From: Paracoccaceae bacterium
GTDB lineage: Bacteria; Pseudomonadota; Alphaproteobacteria; Rhodobacterales; Rhodobacteraceae
Assembly: GCA_026989055.1 (NCBI GenBank)
Contig: JALSKC010000021.1
Location: 1-64,000 of the forward strand
DNA: 64,000 bases
Reading direction: 5' to 3'
Part shown: in pieces, positions 7,223-16,187 of the stretch
Position numbering within the stretch: position 1 is the first letter of the stretch
Layout: each line of letters starts with the position of its first letter
The notes under the pieces: generated by a model
Databases searched by the model: none
Told to the model about the DNA's origin: nothing
Seen by the model: only the letters and a program-made list of their open reading frames with translations
Translations under genes and position numbers: made by a program

Positions 7223-8878
7223 TCATTCCTGAGGATCAAGCGTTTTCGCCGCCTCGGCCGCAGACAACCGCTTCAACCGAAAACGCTGGATCTTGCCGGT
7301 TTCGGTCTTTGGCAGGCCGTCGCAGAACACGACCGAGCGCGGATACTGGTAGGGCGCGATCTGCTGTTTCACGTGGTTCTGCAACGCCGCAACCGTCGCG
7401 TCGTTGCGCGGCGTGCCCTCGGCCAGCACCACATGCGCCTGCACGATCTGTCCGCGTGCCTCGTCCGGCACGCCGATGACCGCGCATTCCACCACATCCG
7501 GGTGCGACAGCAGCGCCGCCTCTACCGTCGGGCCGGCGATGTTGTAGCCCGCGGACACGATCATGTCGTCGTTGCGGGCGGCGAAATGCAGGTAGCCCTC
7601 CTCATCCTGCCAGAAACTGTCGCCGGTGATGTTCCAGCCGTCCTGCACGTAATCCGCCTGCCGCGGATCGTTCAGATAACGACACCCGGTCGGCCCGCGC
7701 ACCGCCAGCCGGCCCACTTCGCCCGGCGGCATGTCTGTCCCGTCGGGTCCGATCACCCGCACCTGGTAGCCCGTCACGGGCTTGCCGGTGCAGGCCGGGC
7801 GGTGATCGTCCAGACGGTTGGAAATGAAGATGTGCAGCATTTCGGTGGCGCCGATCCCGTCAAGCATCGGCTTGCCCGTCCTGGCGATCCACTCCTCGTA
7901 GACAGGCGCCGGCAGGGTTTCGCCGGCCGAGACGGCGGCGCGCAGGCTGGACAGATCGGCGCCCTCCTCCATCGCCCGCAGCATGACCCGATAGGCGGTG
8001 GGGGCCGTGAAACAGACCGTGGCGCGGTATTTCTCGATGATCTCGACCATGTTCGGCGGGCTGGCGTCTTCCAGCAGCGCCGCCGCCGCACCGAAGCGCA
8101 GGGGAAAGATCGCCAGCCCGCCCAGGCCGAAGGTGAAGGCCAGCGGCGGCGAGCCGACGAAAACGTCATCGGGCGTGACCCCGAGAACCTCTCGCGCATA
8201 GCCGTCGGCGATGATCAGCAGGTCGCGGTGAAAATGCATCGTCGCTTTCGGCTCGCCGGTGCTGCCCGAGGTGAAGCCAAGCAGCGCCACATCGTCGCGT
8301 CCGGTCGGAACGGGGTCGAAATGCACCGGCTTTTCCAGCGCCAGCCGGTCCAGTTCGGCATCGTGGTTCATGGTGCCGTCAAAGCCGACGACACGCTCCA
8401 GATACGGGCTTTCGTCGGCGCAGGCCCGCATTTCCTCCATCAGCCGGGTGTCGCACAATGCGAGACCGACACGGGCCTTTCTGACGATCTTCCCCAGTTC
8501 GCCCGCCCGCAGCATCGGCATGGTATTCACCACGACGGCGCCGGCCTTGGTCGCCGCCAGCCAGCAGGCCACCATCGCCGGGTTGTTGGCCGAGCGGATC
8601 AGCACCCGGTTGCCCGGCCTGACGCCGAGATCCTCGACCAGCACATGCGCCAGGCGGTTGGTCCAGTCGGCCAGTTCCTTGTAGGTGCGCCGCCGGCCAT
8701 TGCCGATCAGGGCGGTGCGGTCGCCAAAACCCCGAACGACCATCGCATCGGTCAGCTCGTGCCCGACATTCAACCGCTCGGGATAATCGAACCCGTCCAG
8801 CAGAAAAACCGGCCACTGGCCCGGCGGCGGAAGGTTGTCGCGGGTGAAGGTGTCTTCATGGGCGCTTGGTGACAGCAT
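7223..8878 (-). CDS. Benzoate-CoA ligase family enzyme, probable 2-aminobenzoate-CoA ligase
   Basis: A 551-residue adenylate-forming enzyme. It has the P-loop TSGSTGEPKATMHF, the A8 region GYNIAGPTVE and the catalytic lysine motif PKTETGKIQRF at the C terminus. Such enzymes convert an aromatic acid, ATP and CoA to the aroyl-CoA, AMP and pyrophosphate. The opening (DNLPPPGQWP) and the gene partners match the 2-aminobenzoate-CoA ligase (AbmG) group of Azoarcus. It lies 3 bases after the acyl-CoA dehydrogenase gene. Benzoate or salicylate remain possible substrates; the fused monooxygenase/reductase and the Rid protein favour 2-aminobenzoate. Confidence 0.85.
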   Translation of the reverse strand: MLSPSAHEDTFTRDNLPPPGQWPVFLLDGFDYPERLNVGHELTDAMVVRGFGDRTALIGNGRRRTYKELADWTNRLAHVLVEDLGVRPGNRVLIRSANNPAMVACWLAATKAGAVVVNTMPMLRAGELGKIVRKARVGLALCDTRLMEEMRACADESPYLERVVGFDGTMNHDAELDRLALEKPVHFDPVPTGRDDVALLGFTSGSTGEPKATMHFHRDLLIIADGYAREVLGVTPDDVFVGSPPLAFTFGLGGLAIFPLRFGAAAALLEDASPPNMVEIIEKYRATVCFTAPTAYRVMLRAMEEGADLSSLRAAVSAGETLPAPVYEEWIARTGKPMLDGIGATEMLHIFISNRLDDHRPACTGKPVTGYQVRVIGPDGTDMPPGEVGRLAVRGPTGCRYLNDPRQADYVQDGWNITGDSFWQDEEGYLHFAARNDDMIVSAGYNIAGPTVEAALLSHPDVVECAVIGVPDEARGQIVQAHVVLAEGTPRNDATVAALQNHVKQQIAPYQYPRSVVFCDGLPKTETGKIQRFRLKRLSAAEAAKTLDPQE

Positions 8879-8881
8879 GGC

Positions 8882-10039
8882 CTATCCTCCCTCCTGTGCG
8901 GCAAGGGCTGCGCGCGCGATGATCAGCTTCTGAACGTCCGAGGCGCCCTCGTAGATGCGCAGCGCCCGGATCTCTCGATAGAGCCGCTCGACGGCCTCGC
9001 CCGACCGCACCCCGTCGCCGCCATGCAGCTGCACGGCCGTGTCGATCACCCGCTGGGCCGCTTCGGTCGCGTGCAGCTTGGCCATCGCCGCTTCGCGGGT
9101 GATGCGCGGCGTGCCGCTGTCCCTGGCCCAGGCGGCGCGATAGACCAGCAGGGCGGCGGCGTCGATGTCCAGCGCCATGTCGGCGATATGGCCCTGAACC
9201 ATCTGCAGATCGGCCAGCGGCGCGCCCCGTATCCGGCGCGTTTTCACCCGTATCAGTGCCTCATCAAGGGCTCGGCGCGCAAAGCCGAGCGCCGCCGCGC
9301 CCACCGTGGGGCGAAACATGTCGAGCACCGACATGGCCACCTTGAAGCCGGCGCCGCGCTCTCCGATCAGGGCGGATGCGGGGATCCGGCAATCGGAAAA
9401 CTCCAGCCTGGCCAGCGGATGCGGGGCGATCGTGTCCAGCCGTTCGGCAATGTGCAGACCCGGCGTGCCGGCAGGCACCAGAAAGGCCGACAGGCCGCGG
9501 GCGCCCTCTGCCTCTCCGGTGCGGGCGAATACCGTGTAGAGATCGGCGATGCCGCCGTTGGAAATCCAGGTCTTTTCGCCGTTCAGCACGTAACCATCGC
9601 CATCGGGCGTTGCCGACATTGTGGAACTCGCCACGTCCGACCCCGACCGCGGCTCGGTCAGCGCGAAGGCGGCGATGGCCCTGCCCGAGCGGGTCAGCGG
9701 CAGCCATTCCGCCCGCTGCTCCGGCGTGCCGAAAAGCGAGATCGCACCCGTGCCCAGCCCCTGCATGGCAAAGGCGAAATCCGCCAGCCCGTCGTGGCGG
9801 GCCAGCGTCTCTCGGCACAGGCACAGCGTGCGCAGATCCAGCATTTCGCCGCCTTCCGCCGCCGTGTGCTCCAGCCAGCCGCCATCGCCCAGCGCCCGGA
9901 CCAGCGCGCGACAGGCGGCGTCCGTCTCGCCGTGGTCGATGGCGCCCAGGCTTTCCCCCGCCCAGCCCTCCAGCGCTTCGGCCAACGCCCTGTGGCGCGG
10001 CTCGAAAAAGGGCCAGTCAAGGAAGGTCCGGTCGGCCAT
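8882..10039 (-). CDS. Acyl-CoA dehydrogenase of the 2-aminobenzoate operon
   Basis: 385 residues, standard length. FAD- and substrate-binding segments [13 protein letters not shown] and WISNGG are present, and the C-terminal [15 protein letters not shown] carries the usual catalytic glutamate. It would oxidise an alicyclic or opened acyl-CoA after ring reduction by the monooxygenase/reductase. It overlaps the crotonase gene by one base (TGATG). The exact intermediate is not known from sequence. Confidence 0.88.
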   Translation of the reverse strand: MADRTFLDWPFFEPRHRALAEALEGWAGESLGAIDHGETDAACRALVRALGDGGWLEHTAAEGGEMLDLRTLCLCRETLARHDGLADFAFAMQGLGTGAISLFGTPEQRAEWLPLTRSGRAIAAFALTEPRSGSDVASSTMSATPDGDGYVLNGEKTWISNGGIADLYTVFARTGEAEGARGLSAFLVPAGTPGLHIAERLDTIAPHPLARLEFSDCRIPASALIGERGAGFKVAMSVLDMFRPTVGAAALGFARRALDEALIRVKTRRIRGAPLADLQMVQGHIADMALDIDAAALLVYRAAWARDSGTPRITREAAMAKLHATEAAQRVIDTAVQLHGGDGVRSGEAVERLYREIRALRIYEGASDVQKLIIARAALAAQEGG

Positions 10040-10848
10040 CAGTTCCCCTCGAATCTCGGCTTTTCGCGTTTCACGAAGGCCTTGTAGGCGCGCCTGAAAT
10101 CGTCAGTCTGCATGCAGATTGCCTGGGCCTGGGCCTCGGCCTCGATCGCCTGGTCGATCGACATGGACCATTCCTGCGCCAGCATCGTCTTGGTCATCAT
10201 GTGGGCGAAATTCGGTCCGTCGCGCAGGCTCTGGGCCAGCGAAAGCGTCTCTGATTCAAGCGAATCCGCGTCCACGATCCGGCTGTAGAACCCCCATGCC
10301 GCGCCTTCCTCGGCGCTCATGGTGCGGCCGGTGAACAGCAGTTCCGCCGCCCGGCCCTGGCCAATGATGCGCGGCAGCATCGCACAGGCCCCCATGTCGC
10401 AGCCGGCCAGCCCGACGCGCGTGAACAGAAAGGCGGTCCTGGCCCGTGGCGTAGCCAGGCGGATGTCCGAGGCCATCGCGATGATCGCGCCGGCCCCCAC
10501 GCAGACGCCATCGACCGACGCGATGACCGGTTTGCCGCAGCCGGTCATCGCCTTGACCAGATCGCCGGTCATCCGCGTGAAGGCCAGAAGCTCCTTCATG
10601 CTCATCTTCGTGAGCGGCGCGATGATGTCGTGCACGTCGCCCCCCGAGGAAAAGTTCCCGCCGTTGGAGGCGAAGATCACCACGTCCACGTCATCGGCAT
10701 CGGGCAGGGCGCGGAACCAGTCGCGCAGTTCGGCATAGCTTTCGAAGGTCAGCGGATTCTTCCGCTCGGGGCGGTCCAGCGAAACCGTTGCGATCCGGTT
10801 TTCGGTGCGGCACAGGAAGTGCCTGGTATCGGTGCGTGCCCTGTTCAT
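10039..10848 (-). CDS. Enoyl-CoA hydratase/isomerase (crotonase) family protein
   Basis: 269 residues, starting at the ATG at 10848, which overlaps the marR stop (ATGA). Crotonase features include the oxyanion-hole region [11 protein letters not shown] and [12 protein letters not shown]. The first catalytic glutamate of true hydratases (in the motif PE-x-x-x-G) is replaced: the segment reads [20 protein letters not shown]. The second (RAAELLFTG) is kept. This subgroup may hydrate, isomerise or hydrolyse a ring intermediate of the pathway. The start is supported by the overlap; an open frame further upstream runs over marR and is a shadow. Confidence 0.85.
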   Translation of the reverse strand: MNRARTDTRHFLCRTENRIATVSLDRPERKNPLTFESYAELRDWFRALPDADDVDVVIFASNGGNFSSGGDVHDIIAPLTKMSMKELLAFTRMTGDLVKAMTGCGKPVIASVDGVCVGAGAIIAMASDIRLATPRARTAFLFTRVGLAGCDMGACAMLPRIIGQGRAAELLFTGRTMSAEEGAAWGFYSRIVDADSLESETLSLAQSLRDGPNFAHMMTKTMLAQEWSMSIDQAIEAEAQAQAICMQTDDFRRAYKAFVKREKPRFEGN

Positions 10849-11324
10849 TCTCCGCCCTCTCCTTCCATCCGCCGCAGCTCGGCGGCCAGCCGGGCGGCCA
10901 GGGCCTCGGCTTCGGCGCTGTCGAAACCGGCAAGCAGCCGATCCACCCAGCGCCCGTGCGCCGCGGCCTGCCGGGCGAATTCTTCCTGCCCCCGCGCGGT
11001 CAGCCGAACCATGGAGGCCCGCCTGTCGCCGGGCACCGGCACCCGCTCCACGAGCCCGTTGGCGGCCAGCCAGTCGATGATTCCGGTCACATTGCCGTTG
11101 GAGACCTTCAGCACGCCGGAAAGCTCGCTCATCTTGAGCCCATCCCCGAACCGGTTCAGGGCCGCCAGAACATCGAACCTGGGCAGGGTGGTGGAGAACT
11201 CCCGCCGCAGGTTCTCGCGCAGCTCGGCCTCGATCCGCCGGGTGGTCTTGAGCAGCCGAAGCCACAGGCGCAGCCGGGCCCTGGCCGCGCGCTCGCTTTC
11301 GCCTGTCGTCATCTCCCCGTGCAT
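10845..11324 (-). CDS. MarR-family transcriptional regulator of the aminobenzoate operon
   Basis: 159 residues from the ATG at 11324, preceded by GGAAGG about ten bases upstream; an in-frame ATG at 11312 has no usable ribosome site. The winged-helix part contains [22 protein letters not shown] (recognition helix) and the wing [16 protein letters not shown], typical of MarR proteins. Such regulators usually repress aromatic operons and are released by an aroyl-CoA or acid ligand. It sits between the monooxygenase/reductase and the crotonase genes, so it is part of the operon it probably controls. Confidence 0.88.
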   Translation of the reverse strand: MHGEMTTGESERAARARLRLWLRLLKTTRRIEAELRENLRREFSTTLPRFDVLAALNRFGDGLKMSELSGVLKVSNGNVTGIIDWLAANGLVERVPVPGDRRASMVRLTARGQEEFARQAAAHGRWVDRLLAGFDSAEAEALAARLAAELRRMEGEGGE

Positions 11325-11456
11325 CTTGCGCTCACCTTCCCGATTGCTTCCCGCAAGGCACCGATCGCCCGGAATCGGCGCAGCACGACAGGCCGGAGCC
11401 GACACGCCACCGCCCGAGCGGCGCGAGAAGCGGCATCTTCCCCGGTCTCGCCCATG

Positions 11457-13751
11457 TCAGACCCGTATCGCTTCGGCTTCGCGGTCGGCCAGGCGCCAGG
11501 CCTGGTCGCGCCCGGCCAGATACGGCTTCGGCCATTCGGCGTGACGATCACCGATCAGTGCCCCCTGGTGCAGGGTCCAGAACGGATCGGCCAGATGCGG
11601 GCGGCCGATCGCCACGAGGTCGGCACGGCCGGCCAGCAGGATCGAATTGGCGTGGTCCGCCTCGTAGATGTTGCCGACCGCCATCGTCCTGACCCCGGCT
11701 TCGTGCCGGATCCGGTCGGCAAAGGGGGTCTGGAACATGCGGCCATAGACCGGGCGGGCCTCGGGCGTGGTCTGCCCCGCAGATACGTCGATGATGTCGG
11801 CGCCGGCGCGGGCGAACATGCGGGCGATCTCCACCGCCTCTTCCGGGTTCACTCCCCGGGGCCCCACCCAGTCGGTCGCCGATATCCGCACCGACATCGG
11901 CCTGTCGTCCGGCCACGCGGCGCGCATGGCGGAAAAGACCTCGAGCGGGTAGCGCATCCGGTTTTCGAGCGTTCCGCCGTAGCTGTCTTCCCGCAGGTTC
12001 GAAACCGGGGATATGAAGGAAGAAATCAGATAGCCGTGCGCGGCGTGCAGTTCGATCATGTCGAATCCGGCGCGCAGGGCCATTTCCGTTGCGGCGACGA
12101 ATTGCGCGAGCACCTCGTCCATGTCTGCGCGGGTCATGGCGCGGGGCCGGGCGCTGCCTTCCGACCAGGGCACGGCCGAAGCGGAGATCAGTTCCCAGTT
12201 GCCGGTTTCCAGCGGTTCGTCCATTCCCTCCCAGCCGATCCGGGTGGAGCCCTTGCGCCCGGAATGGCCGATCTGGCAGCAGATCTTCGCGCCGGTCTCG
12301 GCGTGCACGAAATCCGTGATCCGGCGCCACGCGGCCTCGTGATCGGGAGAATAGAGCCCGGGACAGCCGGGCGTGATCCGCCCGGAGGGAGAGACGCAGG
12401 TCATTTCGGTAAAGATCAGACCGGCCCCGCCCTTGGCCCGCTCGCCGTAATGCACCAGATGCCAGTCGCCCGGCGTGCCATCCACGGCCTTGTACTGCGC
12501 CATCGGCGAAACGACGATCCGGTTGTTCAGGGTCAGGCCGCGCAATCGCAGCGGGGCGAACATCGGCGCACGCACCGGCGCATCTGCGGGCACGCCGGCC
12601 CTGGCCTGAAACCAGCGCTCGGCCCGCTCCAGCCACGCCGGATCCCGCAACCTGAGATTCTCGTGGCTGATCCTCTGGCTCCTGGTCAGCAGGGAATAGG
12701 TGAACTGGATCGGCTCCAGATCCAGGTAGCGTTCAACATTCTCGAACCACTCCAGGGAGTTGCGCGCAGCGGATTGCAGGCGCAGCACCTCGAGGCGGCG
12801 CTCGTCCTGATAACGGGCGAAGGCGGCGGCCATGTCGTTCTCGCTGTGCAAGTACTCGGCAAGGGCGATCGCGCTGTCGAAGGCAAGCCGCGTTCCCGAA
12901 CCGATGGAAAAATGCCCCGTCGCGGCGGCATCCCCCATCAGAACGACATTTTCATGGTGCCACCTTTCGCATATCACGCGGGGGAAGTTCATCCAGACGG
13001 CAGAGCCGCGCAGATGCGCGGCATTGGACATCAGCGCATGACCGCCCAGATGCGCGGCGAATATCTCCTCGCAGGTGCGGATGGTTTCCGCCTTGCTCAT
13101 CTGCTCGAATCCCCAGGCATCCCAGGTCTCCTGGCGGCATTCGACTATCACGGTCGCGGTCTGCGGATCGAACTGGTAGACATGCGCCCAGACCCAGCCG
13201 TGCCGGGTCTTCTCGAAGATGAAGGTGAAGGCATCGTCGAATTTCTGGTGCGTGCCCAGCCAGATGAACTTGCACAGGCGGGTATCGATATCGGGGCGGA
13301 AAACATTCCGGTATTCGCGCCGCACGGTAGAATTGATCCCATCTGCACCAACCACCAGATCGTAGTCCTTCCGGTATTCCTCCGCCCCCGTGAAGCTGGT
13401 CTCGAATCGCATTTCCACGCCCAGCTCGCAGGCGCGCTCCTGGAGAATGGTCAGCATCTGCCGGCGCCCGATCCCCGCAAAGCCGTGTCCCCCGGACAGG
13501 ATGCGCTCTCCCCGAAGCACGACGGCGATATCATCCCAGTACATGAAGTTCCTGCGAATCGCCCGGGCGCTTTCCGGATCGTTCCGGGCCATCCTCTCAA
13601 GCGCGTCATCCGACAGGACCACTCCCCAGCCGAAGGTATCATTGGCCCGGTTGCGCTCCAGGACGGTCACAGCGTGCGACGGGTCGCGCCGTTTCATGGA
13701 GATCGCGAAATAGAGACCGGCCGGACCGCCGCCGAGGCACAGGACACGCAT
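11457..13751 (-). CDS. Fused flavin monooxygenase/old-yellow-enzyme reductase: 2-aminobenzoyl-CoA monooxygenase/reductase
   Basis: 764 residues in two enzyme parts. Residues 1 to about 380 form a PHBH-type flavin monooxygenase: [11 protein letters not shown] at the N terminus, a DG motif ([14 protein letters not shown]) and the GD motif [17 protein letters not shown]. Residues from about 395 to the end form an old yellow enzyme ([39 protein letters not shown]). This architecture is known from 2-aminobenzoyl-CoA monooxygenase/reductase of Azoarcus, which hydroxylates and then reduces the ring; databases often label it salicylyl-CoA 5-hydroxylase. It is the first gene of the operon, preceded by a good GGAAAG ribosome site. 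Confidence 0.9.
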   Translation of the reverse strand: MRVLCLGGGPAGLYFAISMKRRDPSHAVTVLERNRANDTFGWGVVLSDDALERMARNDPESARAIRRNFMYWDDIAVVLRGERILSGGHGFAGIGRRQMLTILQERACELGVEMRFETSFTGAEEYRKDYDLVVGADGINSTVRREYRNVFRPDIDTRLCKFIWLGTHQKFDDAFTFIFEKTRHGWVWAHVYQFDPQTATVIVECRQETWDAWGFEQMSKAETIRTCEEIFAAHLGGHALMSNAAHLRGSAVWMNFPRVICERWHHENVVLMGDAAATGHFSIGSGTRLAFDSAIALAEYLHSENDMAAAFARYQDERRLEVLRLQSAARNSLEWFENVERYLDLEPIQFTYSLLTRSQRISHENLRLRDPAWLERAERWFQARAGVPADAPVRAPMFAPLRLRGLTLNNRIVVSPMAQYKAVDGTPGDWHLVHYGERAKGGAGLIFTEMTCVSPSGRITPGCPGLYSPDHEAAWRRITDFVHAETGAKICCQIGHSGRKGSTRIGWEGMDEPLETGNWELISASAVPWSEGSARPRAMTRADMDEVLAQFVAATEMALRAGFDMIELHAAHGYLISSFISPVSNLREDSYGGTLENRMRYPLEVFSAMRAAWPDDRPMSVRISATDWVGPRGVNPEEAVEIARMFARAGADIIDVSAGQTTPEARPVYGRMFQTPFADRIRHEAGVRTMAVGNIYEADHANSILLAGRADLVAIGRPHLADPFWTLHQGALIGDRHAEWPKPYLAGRDQAWRLADREAEAIRV

Positions 13752-13790
13752 GATCTTTCCGGCTCCCCCGCATCGGATACTGCGACAACG

Positions 13791-13818
13791 ATGGTAGCCG
13801 GGAAAACATGTATTTCAA
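13791..13818 (-). promoter_or_regulatory. Candidate promoter of the 2-aminobenzoate operon
   Basis: Reading leftward, TTGAAA (13818-13813), a 16-base spacer and TACCAT (13796-13791) resemble a vegetative promoter, about 40 bases before the start of the monooxygenase/reductase gene. The spacer is one base short of ideal and the -10 box matches 4 of 6 bases. Confidence 0.4.
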
Positions 13819-13825
13819 GCCTGAA
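13814..13825. promoter_or_regulatory. Candidate MarR operator TTCA-N4-TGAA
   Basis: TTCAAGCCTGAA is an inverted repeat of 4-base arms within an A/T-rich island that overlaps the candidate -35 box of the aminobenzoate operon. MarR proteins bind short A/T-rich palindromes in such positions. Which protein binds is inferred from the marR gene in the operon. Confidence 0.35.
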
Positions 13826-14075
13826 TATTTCTTGCCTTTACATTCTGGCGGGCCGCACACCGCCGCAGACGGGCCGCAGCGGCAGGCCGCAACGCAAATG
13901 CACGGATCAGAAGCCGCGCCATGCGAGCCGGTTCCTCCCCTGCGGAACCGTCGCAACATGCAGGCATTCATATCCGGAACACATGCTTGTGCCCGGAATG
14001 CACCCCTGGCACCGTGTTCCCGCCTCGGAGCTCCCGCTTAGGAAACGGTTTCAGCGCCCCCGGCTTTCAGCGCAT

Positions 14076-15179
14076 TCAGCGCACGATGAATTCCGCATGC
14101 AGCGCACCGGCGGCCTTGATGCTCTTGAGAATGTCGATCATGTCCCGCGATGATACGCCGAGGGCGTTCAGCCCGGCGATGATTTCCGAAAGAGAGGTTC
14201 CGTCTCCGATTTCGACCAGGCCGTTGCCCGGCGTTTCCTCGATCGCGGCGGAAGTGCGCGGCAGGACGATGGTATCGCCCTGCGAAAACGGGTTGGGCTG
14301 AACCGCCACCGGGGTTTCCTGCACCCGGATTGTCAGATTTCCCTTCGAAACCGCAACCCGGGAAATCCGGACATCCTCACCCATGACAATGGTCCCCGAT
14401 GCCTGATCCACAACCACCCGCGCACGCCGCTGGGGATCAACCATGATCCGCTCGATCCGCCCGAGCGCATGGGCGGGAGACAGCTCACGGGTTGCCGCGA
14501 TATCGACGATGACGGTCCCCGCATCGAGCATGCGCGCAACCACATTACCGTAATGCCCATTGATCGCGGATTCGATTCGTCCTGCCGTGGTGAAATCGGG
14601 CGTTCTCAAGGCCAGGCGTACGGAGCGCAAGGTGGTGAAATCGAACTCTATTTCACGCTCCACCCTGGCCCCGGCCGGAATCACGCCCGATGTCGGCACA
14701 CCCTGCACGATACTGGCACCCTCCCCTTCGGCCGCGATTCCTCCGGCGATCACGGTCCCCTGCGCAACGGCATATATCTGGCCGTCTGCGGCATTCAGCG
14801 GGGTCAGGATCAGGGTGCCGCCAACCAGGCTCTTCGCATCGCCGATTGCCGAAACCGTAACATCGATCCTGCTGCCCGCGCGGGCAAAGGGGGGCAGGGT
14901 TCCTGTCACGAAAACAGCGGCCACATTCTTCGGGCGAAACTGTTCCCCCGAGACATTCACCCCCAGCCGTTCGAGGATGTTTGACATTATTTCCTCGGTA
15001 AACGGCGCGTTGCGGATACCGTCGCCGGTGCCATTCAGGCCGACCACCAGCCCATAGCCGACCAGGTCGTTTCCACGCACGCCGTCGAATTCGACCAGAT
15101 CCTTTATCCGGACCGGAGCGGAGAGCAGGCTGCCCGTCGTCATGAACAGGGCGAGAACGGCAAGGATCCAGGATCTCAT
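14076..15179 (-). CDS. flgI: Flagellar P-ring protein FlgI
   Basis: 367 residues with a cleavable signal peptide (about 1-20, ending LLSAPVRIKDL). The conserved block VEFDGVRGNDLVGYGLVVGLNGTGD near 28-52 is diagnostic of FlgI, which forms the bushing in the peptidoglycan layer around the rod. Length is normal. It overlaps flgL by 4 bases and is the last gene of the leftward motB-flgE-flgK-flgL-flgI group. Confidence 0.95.
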   Translation of the reverse strand: MRSWILAVLALFMTTGSLLSAPVRIKDLVEFDGVRGNDLVGYGLVVGLNGTGDGIRNAPFTEEIMSNILERLGVNVSGEQFRPKNVAAVFVTGTLPPFARAGSRIDVTVSAIGDAKSLVGGTLILTPLNAADGQIYAVAQGTVIAGGIAAEGEGASIVQGVPTSGVIPAGARVEREIEFDFTTLRSVRLALRTPDFTTAGRIESAINGHYGNVVARMLDAGTVIVDIAATRELSPAHALGRIERIMVDPQRRARVVVDQASGTIVMGEDVRISRVAVSKGNLTIRVQETPVAVQPNPFSQGDTIVLPRTSAAIEETPGNGLVEIGDGTSLSEIIAGLNALGVSSRDMIDILKSIKAAGALHAEFIVR

Positions 15180-16186
15180 CTCAGGTACTCCGACATGGAC
15201 AGGCGCGCCAGACGGACGGTGAGCGTGTAAAGCGTGTCCAGCTGGCCGCGGGCGGCCTCGAGCTCGGTAGCCGCCCGGTAGGGGTCAACGGCCGTCAGCT
15301 CGTTGAGCGCCAGCTCCAGGGAGGTTCTCGCTGCCGCGTTGCGCATATTGGCGGCCTCGATCCGCGATTGCGAGGTGCCGACACGCGCCTGAAGCTCGGC
15401 AAGAACGGAATCTGCCGAAAGGATCCGTTCGCCGGCGCAGCGGGTCAGCGCTGCCTGTTCGACGACATTCGCGTTCAGGGCTCCGTCGTCGATCAGGGCC
15501 GCCAAGGCATAACCCTTGAGAATCTCGCGAATCTCCGTATCGGCAGCGGTGATCGGAATCGAGGTCATGTCCGATTCCGACAGGGCAAAGGGCGCGAGGA
15601 GATTTCCCGAGCCGGTATAAGCCGTCGTGTCGAATCCGCCTCCGGGAGTATCGAACCAGGCATCCACAGCAGCCTCGATTCCGGCCGCCGTGGTGGCCGA
15701 AGCGGTTGCCGCAGCCAGCGCCTGGATGATCGTATCGGCAGAGGCGAGAGCCGGCTGATCGGTCGCGGCCCCGGAAAAGGCGTATCTACCTGCCACCTGG
15801 GTGTTGAATGCCGAGACGACGGCTTCGAACTTCGAGCGCGCATCGGCCGTCGCGCTGCGGATCATCGCCGGATGTTCGGAATTGCCGGCCATCAGCAGGG
15901 CCGGGCCGAGCTGTTCGCTCATGGACTGGATACTGCCCAGCGTTGCCTGCATCGAGGAGGCAAACAGCCCGGCCTCCGCAATCGATGTCGAATATGCCCT
16001 GTTTGCGGCAAGGGCGTTCTGAAGGCTGCTGACCGGTGAAAAATCGCCCCCCGAAAGCTCGGAAAGATCGCTCTTCCTGCCGGTTGCCAGCTCGTTGCCG
16101 AGCCGGGCCAGGTCGGCTTTGATCCGCACCACTTGGCGCCTGTTCTGATAGGTCAGCGCAAGATCTCCGACTGACAGGAAATTCAT
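15176..16186 (-). CDS. flgL: Flagellar hook-filament junction protein FlgL
   Basis: 336 residues. The N-terminal helix (SVGDLALTYQNRRQVVRIKADLARLGNELATGRKSDL) and C-terminal helix are flagellin-like coiled coils, and the middle is variable, as in FlgL/HAP3. It links the hook to the filament with FlgK. One base separates it from flgK; it overlaps flgI. A flagellin would have a longer, more conserved end; position after flgK supports FlgL. Confidence 0.9.
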   Translation of the reverse strand: MNFLSVGDLALTYQNRRQVVRIKADLARLGNELATGRKSDLSELSGGDFSPVSSLQNALAANRAYSTSIAEAGLFASSMQATLGSIQSMSEQLGPALLMAGNSEHPAMIRSATADARSKFEAVVSAFNTQVAGRYAFSGAATDQPALASADTIIQALAAATASATTAAGIEAAVDAWFDTPGGGFDTTAYTGSGNLLAPFALSESDMTSIPITAADTEIREILKGYALAALIDDGALNANVVEQAALTRCAGERILSADSVLAELQARVGTSQSRIEAANMRNAAARTSLELALNELTAVDPYRAATELEAARGQLDTLYTLTVRLARLSMSEYLR

Positions 16187-16187
16187 C

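Larger units (their letters stand above)
13752..14075. other. Intergenic region between the aminobenzoate operon start and the flgI end
   Basis: 324 bases without a convincing gene. The left third carries the leftward promoter and operator candidate listed separately. The middle and right hold two hairpins: CGGTTCC/GGAACCG with an 8-base loop (13929-13950) and a longer imperfect one (13964-14001, arms GCATTC and GAATGC with an inner CACA-TGCT-TGTG). They probably end the leftward flagellar transcript, although no T-run follows. Short open frames here look like chance. Confidence 0.6.

Noticed and set aside
5984-8872. Very long open frame (962 codons) on the plus strand
   Set aside because: It runs antisense to the binding-protein and CoA-ligase genes. 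In GC-rich DNA the complement of a real gene is often open. Its translation is rich in His, Arg, Gly and Pro with no family motifs.
11325-11357. CTTGCG/CGCAAG inverted repeat before marR as an operator
   Set aside because: The arms are 21 bases apart, too far for a usual MarR site, and the ribosome site lies in the loop. It may be chance in GC-rich DNA.
10788-14153. Open frame of 1121 codons on the plus strand
   Set aside because: Antisense to marR, the monooxygenase/reductase gene and the end of flgI. No motifs; it crosses the clear intergenic region at 13.8-14.1 kb.
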